34,606 nt of DNA from Bacteroides sp. (GCA_021203515.1 JAJQAY010000150.1:1-34606); one strand, 5' to 3'. Shown: positions 6,514-15,296, counted from the first letter of the stretch. Translations and numbers: made by a program. The notes: a model not told the origin generated them from the sequence alone.

Positions 6514-9234
6514 TTAATCCTCTATTGCAGCCTGTGCCGCAGCCAAACGTGCGATGGGCACACGGAAAGGAGAACAACTGACGTAATTCAAACCTACCTT
6601 ATGGCAGAACTTAACGGAAGAAGGTTCTCCACCATGTTCACCGCAAATACCGCATTTCAAATCCGGACGGACGGCACGGCCTTTTTCCGTTGCCATGCGA
6701 ATCAACTGCCCTACTCCGTTTTGGTCGAGTACCTGGAAGGGGTCTACCTTCAAAATCTTCTTCTCCAAATAAATCGGGAGGAAAGAAGCGATGTCATCAC
6801 GTGAATAACCGAAGGTCATCTGCGTCAAGTCGTTCGTACCGAAAGAGAAGAACTCGGCAGAAGAAGCAATGCGGTCGGCAGTCAAAGCGGCACGCGGAAT
6901 TTCAATCATAGTACCTACTTTGAAGTCGATGCTGTCCCCAACTTCGGCAAACAGTTGCGCAGCTTCCTTGCGGATAACGTCTTCCTGTTGCTGGAACTCA
7001 TACAGAATACCAGTCAACGGCACCATTATCTCAGGATGTGTTTCAACGCCTTCTTTCTTCAATTCCAGAGCTGCACCGAGAATGGCACGTGTCTGCATCT
7101 GCGTGATTTCCGGATAAGTGTTACCCAAACGGCAACCACGATGGCCCAACATCGGATTATGCTCGCAAAGAGCTTCCACACGTTGCTGGATGTATTGCAG
7201 GCTCACTCCCATTGTATCAGCCATTTCCTGCTGGCCTTTCAAATCGTGGGGAACAAATTCATGCAACGGCGGGTCGAGCAGACGAACTGTCACCGGACAA
7301 CCTGCCATAGCCTTAAAGATACCCTTGAAGTCAGCTTGTTGGTACGGCAAAATCTTACCCAGAGCCTTGCGGCGTCCTTCGGCATTCTCTGCCAAAATCA
7401 TTTCGCGCATGGCTTTAATCTTCTCGCCTTCAAAGAACATATGTTCCGTGCGGCAAAGACCGATACCAATCGCACCAAAGTTACGTGCCACTTGTGCATC
7501 GTGCGGAGTATCTGCATTGGTACGCACCTGCAACTTCGTATATTTATCAGCCAGGCTCATCAGTTCGGCAAAGTCACCGGAAAGCTCGGCAGCTTTCGTA
7601 TCTACCTTTCCTTTATAAACCTCACCGGTACTACCGTTCAAAGAAATGTAATCACCCTCTTTCAGAAGAACGCCGTCTACTTCTACCGTGCGAGCCTTAT
7701 AATCAATATTCAATGCACCTGCACCGGATACACAGCATTTACCCATACCGCGGGCAACTACGGCAGCGTGTGAAGTCATACCGCCACGAGCCGTCAGGAT
7801 ACCTTCGGCTACAGCCATACCAGCCAAATCTTCCGGAGAAGTTTCAATACGTACAATGATTATACGCTTGCCTGCAGCATGCCATTCGGCAGCATCATCG
7901 GCAAAGAATACAATCTGTCCGCAAGCAGCACCCGGAGAAGCCGGAAGACCGCGCGTCAGAACCTTAGCTTGCTTCAAAGCTGTCTTATCGAATACGGGAT
8001 GCAGCAATTCATCCAGTTTATTCGGCTCGCAACGCATCAAAGCAGTCTTTTCATCAATCATACCCTGATGCAGCAGGTCAGTAGTAATTTTCACCATAGC
8101 GGCACCGGTACGCTTACCGTTACGTGTCTGGAGGAACCAAAGTTTGCCCTCTTGTACAGTGAACTCCATATCCTGCATATCTCTGTAGTGATTTTCCAGT
8201 TTGGTCTGCAAGGCATCCAGTTCCTTGTAGATTTCAGGCATCGCCTCTTCCATAGAAGGATACTTGGAAGCGCGTTCTGCTTCACTGACACCTGCCAATT
8301 CAGCCCAACGCTTGGAACCGATGATAGTAATTTGCTGCGGAGTACGGATACCGGCAACAACATCTTCACCTTGTGCATTAATCAGATACTCACCGTTGAA
8401 AAGGTCTTCACCCGTAGCGGCATCGCGGCTGAAACATACACCAGTTGCTGAAGTTTCGCCCATATTACCGAATACCATTGCCTGAACGCTTACGGCAGTA
8501 CCCCACTCGTCAGGAATACCCTCCATTTTACGATAAAGAATAGCTCGCTCGTTCATCCATGAGTTGAATACGGCACAGACAGCGCCCCACAGCTGCTCGT
8601 AGGCACAAGTTGGGAAATCCATACCGGTTTGTTCCTTCACGGCAGCCTTAAACCGCTTAACGAGTTCTTTCAGGTCTTCCACCTCCAATTCGTTATCCAG
8701 TTTCACGCCTTTCGTATGTTTCACGTCCTCAATGATAGCTTCAAACGGGTCTACGTCTTCTTTGTTTACCGGCTTCATGCCCAGCACAACGTCTCCGTAC
8801 ATCTGCACGAAACGGCGGTAAGAGTCCCATGCGAAACGGGCATTGCCAGTCTTGCGTATCAGTCCTTCTACCACTTCATCATTCAAGCCCAAATTCAGAA
8901 TAGTATCCATCATACCCGGCATAGAGGCACGAGCACCCGAACGTACGGAAACCAACAACGGATTTTCCACGTCACCAAACTTAGAACGCATCAGCGTCTC
9001 CACGTGTGCAATGGCATCTTCCACTTCTTTTTTCAACAGAGCAACAACCTTGTCCTGCCCCATTTCATAGTATTCTGTACAAACTTCTGTAGTGATGGTG
9101 AAGCCCGGAGGAACCGGAACTCCGATAAGGTTCATTTCTGCCAAGTTAGCGCCTTTACCCCCCAAAAGATTTCTCATGTCGGCCTTTCCTTCTGCCTGAC
9201 CGTCACCAAAGGTATAAACTCTTTTTTTATCCAT
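6514..9234 (-). CDS. ppdK: Pyruvate, phosphate dikinase
   Basis: A 906-residue PPDK that interconverts pyruvate + ATP + Pi and phosphoenolpyruvate + AMP + PPi; in Bacteroides it links PEP and pyruvate metabolism and uses pyrophosphate. Domains in order: N-terminal ATP-grasp nucleotide-binding region (GGKGANLAEM near residue 26, VSVRSGARASMPGMMDT), the swivelling phosphohistidine domain with catalytic His in GGMTSHAAVVARGMGKC, and the C-terminal PEP/pyruvate TIM barrel with LCRTEHMFF, TFGYSRDD and the Cys-containing CGICGEHGG loop. Length is normal (870-910) and no lesion is seen. Transcribed alone: its own promoter at 9284 and a terminator at 6442. It is divergent from the rRNA methyltransferase gene. 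Confidence 0.97.
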   Translation of the reverse strand: MDKKRVYTFGDGQAEGKADMRNLLGGKGANLAEMNLIGVPVPPGFTITTEVCTEYYEMGQDKVVALLKKEVEDAIAHVETLMRSKFGDVENPLLVSVRSGARASMPGMMDTILNLGLNDEVVEGLIRKTGNARFAWDSYRRFVQMYGDVVLGMKPVNKEDVDPFEAIIEDVKHTKGVKLDNELEVEDLKELVKRFKAAVKEQTGMDFPTCAYEQLWGAVCAVFNSWMNERAILYRKMEGIPDEWGTAVSVQAMVFGNMGETSATGVCFSRDAATGEDLFNGEYLINAQGEDVVAGIRTPQQITIIGSKRWAELAGVSEAERASKYPSMEEAMPEIYKELDALQTKLENHYRDMQDMEFTVQEGKLWFLQTRNGKRTGAAMVKITTDLLHQGMIDEKTALMRCEPNKLDELLHPVFDKTALKQAKVLTRGLPASPGAACGQIVFFADDAAEWHAAGKRIIIVRIETSPEDLAGMAVAEGILTARGGMTSHAAVVARGMGKCCVSGAGALNIDYKARTVEVDGVLLKEGDYISLNGSTGEVYKGKVDTKAAELSGDFAELMSLADKYTKLQVRTNADTPHDAQVARNFGAIGIGLCRTEHMFFEGEKIKAMREMILAENAEGRRKALGKILPYQQADFKGIFKAMAGCPVTVRLLDPPLHEFVPHDLKGQQEMADTMGVSLQYIQQRVEALCEHNPMLGHRGCRLGNTYPEITQMQTRAILGAALELKKEGVETHPEIMVPLTGILYEFQQQEDVIRKEAAQLFAEVGDSIDFKVGTMIEIPRAALTADRIASSAEFFSFGTNDLTQMTFGYSRDDIASFLPIYLEKKILKVDPFQVLDQNGVGQLIRMATEKGRAVRPDLKCGICGEHGGEPSSVKFCHKVGLNYVSCSPFRVPIARLAAAQAAIED

Positions 9235-9283
9235 AATATAAATTTAAAGTTTTTTGGTTGTGATTTTTTTCTTTTTCTGTTCG

Positions 9284-9291
9284 CAAATTTA
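9284..9291 (-). promoter_or_regulatory. -7 element of the ppdK promoter
   Basis: The minus strand reads TAAATTTG (TAnnTTTG), 49 nt before the ppdK ATG. The -33 box is weak (only a T-rich stretch at the right distance). Confidence 0.55.
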
Positions 9292-9405
9292 AGTATATTT
9301 CGCAGACTAGAAAACTTTTTCCCAGAAAACTTTATAGCAAAATGCAATTTCGACATTGCAATATTTAATATTCCCATTCATAGAGAGAAATCCCGAAAAA
9401 ATGCC

Positions 9406-9413
9406 TACTTTTG
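9406..9413 (+). promoter_or_regulatory. -7 element of the rlmD promoter
   Basis: TACTTTTG matches TAnnTTTG and lies 28 nt before the GTG start at 9442. It explains why the much longer open frame upstream (from 8629, antisense to ppdK) is not coding. Confidence 0.6.
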
Positions 9414-9441
9414 CCACAGAATTTATTATACTGGTGTAAAA

Positions 9442-10869
9442 GTGGCAAGAAAGAGAAAAGAACTTCCCTTATTGGAGAAGGTGGAAATAACGGATGTAGC
9501 TGCCGAAGGAAAAGCCATCGCAAAGGTCAATGATTTGGTAATCTTCGTACCCTACGTCGTTCCCGGTGACATAGTAGACCTGCAAATCAAGAGAAAAAAG
9601 CATCACTACGCTGAAGCGGAAGCAGTGAAGTTTCATGAATACTCTCCCGTCAGGGCAGTTCCTTTCTGCCAGCATTACGGGGTGTGCGGCGGTTGCAAAT
9701 GGCAGGTACTTCCTTATGCCGAGCAAATCAAATATAAGCAGAAGCAGGTGACGGACAACCTTACCCGCATCGGAAAGATAGAGTTACCCGAAATATCACC
9801 GATACTTGGTTCGGAAAAGACACAGTTCTACCGGAACAAACTGGAATTTACGTTTTCCAACAAGCGCTGGCTGACAACGGAAGAGGTGCAGCAGAACGTG
9901 GTGTACGAGCAGATGAATGCAGTAGGTTTCCACATTCCGAATGCCTTCGACAAGGTACTGGCGATAGAGAAATGCTGGTTGCAGGATGATATTTCCAACC
10001 GCATCCGCAATGCCGTGCGCGATTATGCCTACGAACACAACTATTCGTTCATCAACCTGCGCACGCAGGAAGGAATGCTCCGGAATATGATTGTGCGTAC
10101 CTCCAGCACGGGCGAACTCATGGTAATCCTCATCTGCAAAATAGAGAAAGACGAAGAAATGCAACTGTTCAAGCAACTGTTGCAGTACGTAGCAGATACT
10201 TTTCCCGAAATCACTTCCTTATTATATATCGTCAATAACAAATGTAACGATATCATCACAGACCTCGATGTGTGCACCTTCAAAGGAAAAGACCACATCT
10301 TCGAGGAAATGGAAGGATTGCGTTTCAAGATAGGGCCGAAGTCATTCTATCAGACGAATTCGGAGCAGGCATACAACCTTTACAAGATTGCCCGCGACTT
10401 TGCCGGGCTGACGGGCAACGAACTGGTTTACGACCTCTATACGGGAACAGGAACGATTACCAACTTCGTGTCGAAGCAAGCACGTCAGGTTATCGGAATA
10501 GAATACGTGCCCGAAGCGATTGAAGACGCCAAGGTGAATGCGGAAATCAACGGCATCAAGAATACCTTGTTCTTTGCCGGAGACATGAAAGACATGCTGA
10601 CGCAAGATTTCATCAACCAATACGGGCGTCCGGATGTGATTATCACCGACCCTCCCCGTGCCGGAATGCATCAGGACGCGGTAGACGTTATCTTGTTCGC
10701 CGAACCGAAACGCATCGTATACGTAAGCTGCAACCCCGCCACGCAGGCAAGAGACTTGCAACTGCTCGACACGAAATATAAAGTAAAAGCCGTACAGCCG
10801 GTAGATATGTTCCCCCACACCCATCATGTGGAGAATGTAGTTCTGCTCGAACTGAGAACTAATCACTAA
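9442..10869 (+). CDS. rlmD: 23S rRNA (uracil-C5)-methyltransferase, RlmD/RumA type
   Basis: A 475-residue SAM-dependent RNA methyltransferase forming 5-methyluridine in 23S rRNA. It has an N-terminal TRAM domain (residues about 8-65), an iron-sulphur site with Cys76, Cys82 and Cys85 (CQHYGVCGGC) and probably the Cys of EKCWLQ, and the RumA/TrmA catalytic domain: LYTGTGTITNF (SAM binding), ITDPPRAG, and the catalytic-cysteine motif VYVSCNPATQARDL. The start is the GTG at 9442 (ARKRKELPLLEKVE), chosen for the promoter at 9406 and the position of the TRAM domain; the frame has no nearby upstream Met. It is followed across a 33-nt gap by a pseudouridine synthase gene, together an apparent rRNA-modification operon. 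Base specificity (U1939 or U747) cannot be read. Confidence 0.9.
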   Translation: MARKRKELPLLEKVEITDVAAEGKAIAKVNDLVIFVPYVVPGDIVDLQIKRKKHHYAEAEAVKFHEYSPVRAVPFCQHYGVCGGCKWQVLPYAEQIKYKQKQVTDNLTRIGKIELPEISPILGSEKTQFYRNKLEFTFSNKRWLTTEEVQQNVVYEQMNAVGFHIPNAFDKVLAIEKCWLQDDISNRIRNAVRDYAYEHNYSFINLRTQEGMLRNMIVRTSSTGELMVILICKIEKDEEMQLFKQLLQYVADTFPEITSLLYIVNNKCNDIITDLDVCTFKGKDHIFEEMEGLRFKIGPKSFYQTNSEQAYNLYKIARDFAGLTGNELVYDLYTGTGTITNFVSKQARQVIGIEYVPEAIEDAKVNAEINGIKNTLFFAGDMKDMLTQDFINQYGRPDVIITDPPRAGMHQDAVDVILFAEPKRIVYVSCNPATQARDLQLLDTKYKVKAVQPVDMFPHTHHVENVVLLELRTNH

Positions 10870-10900
10870 TCACTAATCGCTAATCGTTAATCACTAAACA
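10859..10900 (+). repeat. Six tandem 7-nt units (CTAATCA type) before the pseudouridine synthase
   Basis: Units are CTAATCA, CTAATCA, CTAATCG, CTAATCG, TTAATCA and CTAAACA, exactly 42 nt, ending 2 nt before the GTG start at 10903. The array begins inside the last codons of rlmD and supplies its stop codon. TAA recurs every 7 nt, so stops fall in all three frames. See the findings for the matching arrays before rmuC and yebC. Confidence 0.9.
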
Positions 10901-10902
10901 AC

Positions 10903-11850
10903 GTGGCCAAACAGAATAACACTGCCAAGCAGAATATCGCGGCAAAAGCCCGCACCCAATATACGGACTACATGGTGAAGGAGCCTATGCAACTCATGGA
11001 GTTCCTGGCTGCCAAAATGTCAGATGCCAGCCGCACCAAGTTGAAATCCTTGCTCAGCAAACGCATCGTATATGTGGACAGCGTCATTACCACGCAGTAC
11101 GACTATCCCTTGCAACCGGGCATGAAAGTACAAATCAGCCGTGAGAAAGGCCGGAAGGAGTTCAATCACAAACTGATTAAAATCGTGTACGAGGATGCCT
11201 ATATCATTGTTATCGAGAAGATGCAGGGATTGCTCTCCGTCAATACGGAAAGACAAAAAGAACGTACCGCTTATACTATATTAAATGAATACGTCCAGCG
11301 TTCGGGCAGACAGCACCGTGTCTACACCGTGCACCGCCTCGACCGTGATACTTCGGGACTTATGATGTTTGCCAAAGACGAAAAGACGCAGAACACGCTG
11401 CGCGACAATTGGCACGACATCGTCACCGACCGCCGCTATGTGGCAGTCGTGACGGGCGAAATGGAGAAAGACGCCGGCAGAGTAAGTTCCTGGCTCACCG
11501 ACCGCAAACTCTATGTATATTCCAGTCCGACGGACGACGGCGGCAAAGAAGCCATCACCTACTATCGCACCATCAAGCGTGCCAACGGTTTCTCGCTCGT
11601 AGAGTTGAACCTTGAAACCGGACGCAAAAACCAAATCCGTGTACATATGCAGGACTTGGGGCATCCCATCATTGGCGACGGACGCTACGGATTGGAAGGT
11701 GTCAACCCCATCGGACGCCTGGCGCTGCACGCATTCAAGCTCTGCTTCTACCATCCCGTCACGGGAGAACTGATGCAGTTTGAAACACCCTATCCGGCAG
11801 ATTTCAAGAAGTTGTTTTTGAAACAGCGCAACAATAACGTAGAGAAATAA
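10903..11850 (+). CDS. RluA-family pseudouridine synthase
   Basis: A 315-residue RNA pseudouridine synthase with an N-terminal S4 RNA-binding domain (about residues 28-75, LMEFLAAKMSDASRTKLKSL) and an RluA catalytic domain. The catalytic Asp lies in HRLDRDTSGLMMF, and the family motifs LETGRKNQIRVHM and HPIIGDGRYG follow. It isomerises uridine in rRNA or tRNA; the exact target is not evident. The start is GTG at 10903 directly after the heptad array; an ATG at 10972 would remove a lysine-rich lead but keep the S4 domain, so it is the alternative. It is probably co-transcribed with rlmD. A bidirectional terminator follows. Confidence 0.9.
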   Translation: MAKQNNTAKQNIAAKARTQYTDYMVKEPMQLMEFLAAKMSDASRTKLKSLLSKRIVYVDSVITTQYDYPLQPGMKVQISREKGRKEFNHKLIKIVYEDAYIIVIEKMQGLLSVNTERQKERTAYTILNEYVQRSGRQHRVYTVHRLDRDTSGLMMFAKDEKTQNTLRDNWHDIVTDRRYVAVVTGEMEKDAGRVSSWLTDRKLYVYSSPTDDGGKEAITYYRTIKRANGFSLVELNLETGRKNQIRVHMQDLGHPIIGDGRYGLEGVNPIGRLALHAFKLCFYHPVTGELMQFETPYPADFKKLFLKQRNNNVEK

Positions 11851-11854
11851 AAAT

Positions 11855-11896
11855 AAAAAGCGGTCGCTCCATACAAGATGAAGCGACCGCCTTTTT
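11855..11896. terminator. Bidirectional terminator between convergent genes
   Basis: GCGGTCGCT (11860-11868) pairs with AGCGACCGC (11882-11890). It is flanked by AAAAA on the left and TTTTT on the right, so it can end transcription from both the pseudouridine synthase operon and the lipoprotein operon. Confidence 0.9.
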
Positions 11897-11910
11897 ATTT
11901 ATCCGATGAA

Positions 11911-12322
11911 TTAATATTCCATATATAATGTAAAGTCAAATCCCCAATCGTCAGCCGATACATAGAATGTACCCCGCAACTCGTCTCCCACTATCCGGAC
12001 ATCGTCCATATAAGAAACGCCTATCCTGCCATAATCTAATACAAGGTTCCGGTTATAGTCATCTTCCCATTTCCAAAGGAAGGAATATTCAGCATAAAGC
12101 GCTCCATTATACGAATAGTATTGATACTCTTTGCCAAATCCATACGGATCAAAAGTAAAGGTGCTGAATAAAGGTTCACCGTTGTCGGCATCCATCCCGA
12201 TATCTCCCGTCCATTCACGGTTGATAAAGGCAGATTCTATATCGTATTGGTCATCAGCCTCGCACGAAGTCAGGCACAAGGCAGATACCAGTATAAACAG
12301 TATGCTTAAATATTTTTTTCAT
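11911..12322 (-). CDS. Small lipoprotein; start codon out of frame by one base
   Basis: From a TTG at 12279 the frame reads CLTSCEADDQYD. Upstream in the same frame it continues as a lipoprotein signal peptide (KKYLSILFILVSALCLTSC) but has no start codon. The ATG at 12320-12322 is one base out of frame, separated from the signal by a run of seven A (12319-12313). With six A the product would be a 136-residue lipoprotein beginning MKKYLSILFILV with lipobox LTSC. The mature part shares a pattern with the upstream gene's product (LWKWEDD.., LDYGRIG, MDDVRIVGDELRGTF), so they look like paralogues of one small domain. No function is recognised. It is the second gene of an operon, 9 nt after the first. 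The extra A may be real, phase-variable, or an assembly error. Confidence 0.7.
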
Positions 12323-12331
12323 TGCGCACAC

Positions 12332-12766
12332 TTAATGATTACTTGTATCAGAAAATGAAACCATCTTACCGTCCAACTTGCCGGAAAGATAATGTTCACG
12401 TACCAATACATCCTCAAAATACTTGGTTTCACCGGCACCATAATTCAGTGCCAATCCTTCCATCGCAGCATCCAACCATTTCCAAGTGAAATCTTTGGTT
12501 GTCGTATTTGTTCCACCGGTCAGGTAAACCGTAGTGATTTCCTGTCCCAAACACACATCCTGATTATTCTTTCTTTCCTTGGTAAACTTCAACTGATGCT
12601 TGCACAACTGTCCGTCTTCGTTGGTATATTCATCCACCCAGGTCTTACCACAGAGTTTTTCATCACTGTTTTTCATCGTGTAGTAATAATTATCGTCACC
12701 ACAAGACGCAAATCCTAAAGCTATTACACACAGCAGTGCTATTTTCACAAAATCTAAAGTCTTCAT
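12332..12766 (-). CDS. Small secreted lipoprotein, function unknown
   Basis: A 144-residue protein with an N-terminal Lys, a hydrophobic stretch (IALLCVIALGFA) and a lipobox FASC, so the mature N terminus is Cys22 followed by GDD, the kind of acidic start linked to surface export in Bacteroides. The mature domain contains FTWKWLDAAMEGLALNYG and YFEDVLVREHYLSGKLDG, a pattern shared with the next gene downstream. It may form a small beta-rich fold, but no family was recognised. A promoter lies at 12806, and the gene is divergent from map. Confidence 0.8.
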   Translation of the reverse strand: MKTLDFVKIALLCVIALGFASCGDDNYYYTMKNSDEKLCGKTWVDEYTNEDGQLCKHQLKFTKERKNNQDVCLGQEITTVYLTGGTNTTTKDFTWKWLDAAMEGLALNYGAGETKYFEDVLVREHYLSGKLDGKMVSFSDTSNH

Positions 12767-12805
12767 TTTTTCAAAGTTTAGTTAATACTTGCGAACAAAC
12801 TTACG

Positions 12806-12813
12806 CAAAAATA
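12806..12813 (-). promoter_or_regulatory. -7 element of the lipoprotein operon promoter
   Basis: The minus strand reads TATTTTTG (TAnnTTTG), 39 nt before the ATG at 12766, with TTTC (one mismatch to TTTG) 19 nt upstream. Confidence 0.6.
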
Positions 12814-12878
12814 ATGAAATGCGTTGCATCCGGAAAGTTTTTTTGCTTCTTCCCGCACACTCGCTCTATATTATTGCG

Positions 12879-12886
12879 TATTTTTG
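12879..12886 (+). promoter_or_regulatory. -7 element of the map promoter
   Basis: TATTTTTG (TAnnTTTG) stands 24 nt before the map ATG at 12911. Transcription from here excludes the longer open frame that begins at 12824. Inverted GCGTA/TACGC overlaps the expected start of transcription. Confidence 0.6.
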
Positions 12887-12910
12887 CAGTACGCTAAAAA
12901 AAGAAAGACA

Positions 12911-13765
12911 ATGAAGAAGTTTACACAAGGAGTCCGGTTTGCTCCTAAAAACTATTCCGACGAAGTAGAAGCCAAAATCCAACATTATAAGAGAGAAGGA
13001 TACAAACTGCCGTCGCGCCACTTGCTGCGCACCGAAGAACAACTGGCAGGCATCCGCGAAAGTGCTAAAATCAATACGGCCTTGCTCGATTACCTCTCCG
13101 AGAATATCCGCGAGGGCATGTCCACCGCCGAAATCGACCACATGGTATATTGCTTCACCACCGACCACGACGCTATCCCCGCCCCTTTCAACTATGACGG
13201 TTTCCCGAAGAGCGTATGCACGAGCATCAACGACGTGGTGTGCCACGGCATCCCCAGTACCCAGGAATTTCTGCGTAGCGGAGACATTGTGAATGTGGAT
13301 GTGTCTACCATCTATAAAGGATACTTTGCCGATGCTTCGCGCATGTTTATGATAGGCGAAGTCAGCCCCGAGATGCAGCGTCTGGTACAAGTGACGAAGG
13401 AGTGCCGCGACATCGGCATCGAGACGGCGCAACCGTGGGCACGCCTCGGTGATGTAGGCGCTGCCATTCAGGAGCACGCCGAGAAGAACGGCTACAGCGT
13501 AGTGCGCGACCTCTGCGGACATGGTTGCGGTGTCAAGTTCCACGAAGAGCCGGATGTGAAGCACTTCGGCAAGCGGGGCACGGGCATGTTGATAGTGCCC
13601 GGCATGACGTTCACCATCGAGCCGATGATTAATATGGGGACATACGAAGTGTTCATCGACGAAGCCGACGGCTGGACGGTCTGCACGGACGACGGACTGC
13701 CCTCCGCGCAGTGGGAAAGCCAGATATTGATTACGGAGAATGGAAACGAGATATTGACGCAATGA
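12911..13765 (+). CDS. map: Methionine aminopeptidase, type I
   Basis: A 284-residue dinuclear metalloprotease that removes the initiator methionine from new proteins. All five metal ligands are visible: Asp in NVDVST, Asp in YFADASRMF, His in GHGCGVKFHEEP, Glu in FTIEPM and Glu in AQWESQILI; the substrate-positioning His is in VCHGIPS. The N terminus has about 35 extra residues (FTQGVRFAPKNYSDEVEAKI) compared with the E. coli enzyme; extended N termini occur in this family, but what this one binds is unknown. The ATG at 12911 is chosen because of the promoter at 12879. It is followed by a long hairpin and then rmuC in the same direction. Confidence 0.95.
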   Translation: MKKFTQGVRFAPKNYSDEVEAKIQHYKREGYKLPSRHLLRTEEQLAGIRESAKINTALLDYLSENIREGMSTAEIDHMVYCFTTDHDAIPAPFNYDGFPKSVCTSINDVVCHGIPSTQEFLRSGDIVNVDVSTIYKGYFADASRMFMIGEVSPEMQRLVQVTKECRDIGIETAQPWARLGDVGAAIQEHAEKNGYSVVRDLCGHGCGVKFHEEPDVKHFGKRGTGMLIVPGMTFTIEPMINMGTYEVFIDEADGWTVCTDDGLPSAQWESQILITENGNEILTQ

Positions 13766-13768
13766 ATT

Positions 13769-13862
13769 TTAGGTATTAGGTTTTAAGTATTAGGTATTAA
13801 CTGTGCAGATTACAGCGCAGCTAATACCTAATACTTAATACCTAATACTTAATACCTAATAC
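13769..13862 (+). repeat. Hairpin of inverted 7-nt arrays between map and rmuC
   Basis: The right half (13821-13862) is six 7-nt units, CTAATAC or TTAATAC, ending 2 nt before the rmuC ATG. The left half (13769-13800) is the same motif inverted. Together with an inner stem (13801-13806 with 13815-13820, loop AGATTACA) they form an arm of about 38 bp, 13769-13806 with 13815-13852, with only a few mismatches. It starts 3 nt after the map stop. There is no T-run, so it is not a typical terminator. Confidence 0.9.
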
Positions 13863-13864
13863 TT

Positions 13865-15280
13865 ATGGATATTATACTATTACTTATCGGAGCCATAGTC
13901 GGCCTCATCATCGGCTACCTGATAGCCGGACGAAAAGCCACCGCGCTGCAAGCGCAGGTAGATGCCGCCCAAGAACGGGAAGCATTGCTGAACCGTAACG
14001 CCGAAGAACGCATCACCCGCGAGCGTACCGTTGCCGAAGAGCGTATCTCGGAACAGGCACGCATCTTCAACGAACGCATTGCCGAACAAGAACGCACCTT
14101 TGGCGAGCGTCTCTCCGAGCAAGAACGCTCCTTCTCCGAACGCCTTGCCGAGCAACAGAAGCAATGGGAACAGCGCCTCACCGCACAAAAAGAAGAAGCC
14201 GAAGCCCTGCACAAACGTATGAACGCCGAGTTCGAAAACCTCTCCAACCGCATCTTCCAAAGCAAGACGGAGGACTTCACCAAGCTGAACGCCGAGCACC
14301 TCGGCCACCTGCTGCGCCCGCTGGACGAGAAGATAAAAGACTTCAAGGAAAAAGTGGAGCAAGTGTACAGCACCGAAGCCAAAGAGCGCTTCTCCCTCGG
14401 CGAACGCATCAAGGAACTCGTAGAACTGAACAACCGCCTCAGCGAAGACGCCAACAACCTGACCCGCGCCCTGAAAGGCGACTCCAAGATGCAAGGCAAC
14501 TGGGGCGAAATGATACTGGAACGCCTGCTGCAAGCCTCCGGCCTAATAGAAGGCGAGCACTACTTCCGCCAGGAATTCCTGAAAGACGAGCGCGGCGAAG
14601 TGCTCGTGAGCGAAGAAAGCGGCCAGAAGATGCAACCGGACATCCTCATCAAGTACCCCGACGAACGGGAAATGATTATCGACTCCAAGGTATCGCTCAC
14701 CGCCTACGCCGCCTACACCGCAGCCGACGACAAGGACGAACAGACCCGCTGCCTGCGTGCACACCTCCAGTCCGTCCGCGCCCATATCGACGAACTCAGC
14801 CGCAAGGACTACTCCCACTACGACCTCAAGTCGCCGGACTTCGTCATGATGTTTATCCCCACCGAAGGTGCCTACCTGCTTGCCATACAGACCGATGCCA
14901 ACCTCTGGGAATACGCCTACAACAAGAAAGTGGTGCTCATGAGTCCCACCAACCTCATCAGCGCCCTACGCCTCTCACTCGACCTGTGGAAGCGCGAAAA
15001 CCAAGTGAAGAACGTGCAAGCCATCATCAAGCGCGGCACGGCACTCTACGAAAAGATTGTCGGCTTCACCGACACCTTCCTCTCCATCGGCGACCGCATG
15101 ACCGCCCTGCAAAAGGACTACGACAAAGCCGTCAACCAACTCTCCGACGGCAACGGCAGTGTAGTACGCCAGGCCGAAATGCTGAAAGACATGAGCCTGA
15201 CGCCCAAGAAGCGCATTTCCGCACGACTGCTGCCCAAAACAGAGGAAGAAGAGGCGACAGAAACGGAAGAAGAGAAGTAA
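13865..15280 (+). CDS. rmuC: DNA recombination protein RmuC
   Basis: A 471-residue RmuC-family protein. An N-terminal membrane helix ([17 protein letters not shown], residues 5-21) is followed by a long coiled coil (about 25-120) with degenerate repeats of the type ERxxEQERxFxERL. Then comes the RmuC domain, with [37 protein letters not shown] and [15 protein letters not shown]. The domain has a nuclease-like fold with the acidic PDxxI...IDSKV motif typical of PD-(D/E)XK enzymes. RmuC limits inversions between short inverted repeats in E. coli; its exact biochemistry is poorly known. Codons are strongly GC-ending compared with neighbours. The tail is Glu/Thr-rich. Confidence 0.93.
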   Translation: MDIILLLIGAIVGLIIGYLIAGRKATALQAQVDAAQEREALLNRNAEERITRERTVAEERISEQARIFNERIAEQERTFGERLSEQERSFSERLAEQQKQWEQRLTAQKEEAEALHKRMNAEFENLSNRIFQSKTEDFTKLNAEHLGHLLRPLDEKIKDFKEKVEQVYSTEAKERFSLGERIKELVELNNRLSEDANNLTRALKGDSKMQGNWGEMILERLLQASGLIEGEHYFRQEFLKDERGEVLVSEESGQKMQPDILIKYPDEREMIIDSKVSLTAYAAYTAADDKDEQTRCLRAHLQSVRAHIDELSRKDYSHYDLKSPDFVMMFIPTEGAYLLAIQTDANLWEYAYNKKVVLMSPTNLISALRLSLDLWKRENQVKNVQAIIKRGTALYEKIVGFTDTFLSIGDRMTALQKDYDKAVNQLSDGNGSVVRQAEMLKDMSLTPKKRISARLLPKTEEEEATETEEEK

Positions 15281-15296
15281 GTTTTCAATGAAAACA

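Noticed and set aside
8629..9441. N-terminal extension of the rRNA methyltransferase frame
   Set aside because: It is antisense to ppdK and lies upstream of the promoter element at 9406; the TRAM domain starts right after the GTG at 9442.
13769..13862. Rho-independent terminator of map
   Set aside because: The arm is AT-rich with no T-run after it, and it ends against the rmuC start codon; it differs from the clear terminators elsewhere in the window.
14164..15291. 375-codon second frame inside rmuC
   Set aside because: Very Arg/Pro-rich, typical of an off-frame reading of GC-rich coding DNA.
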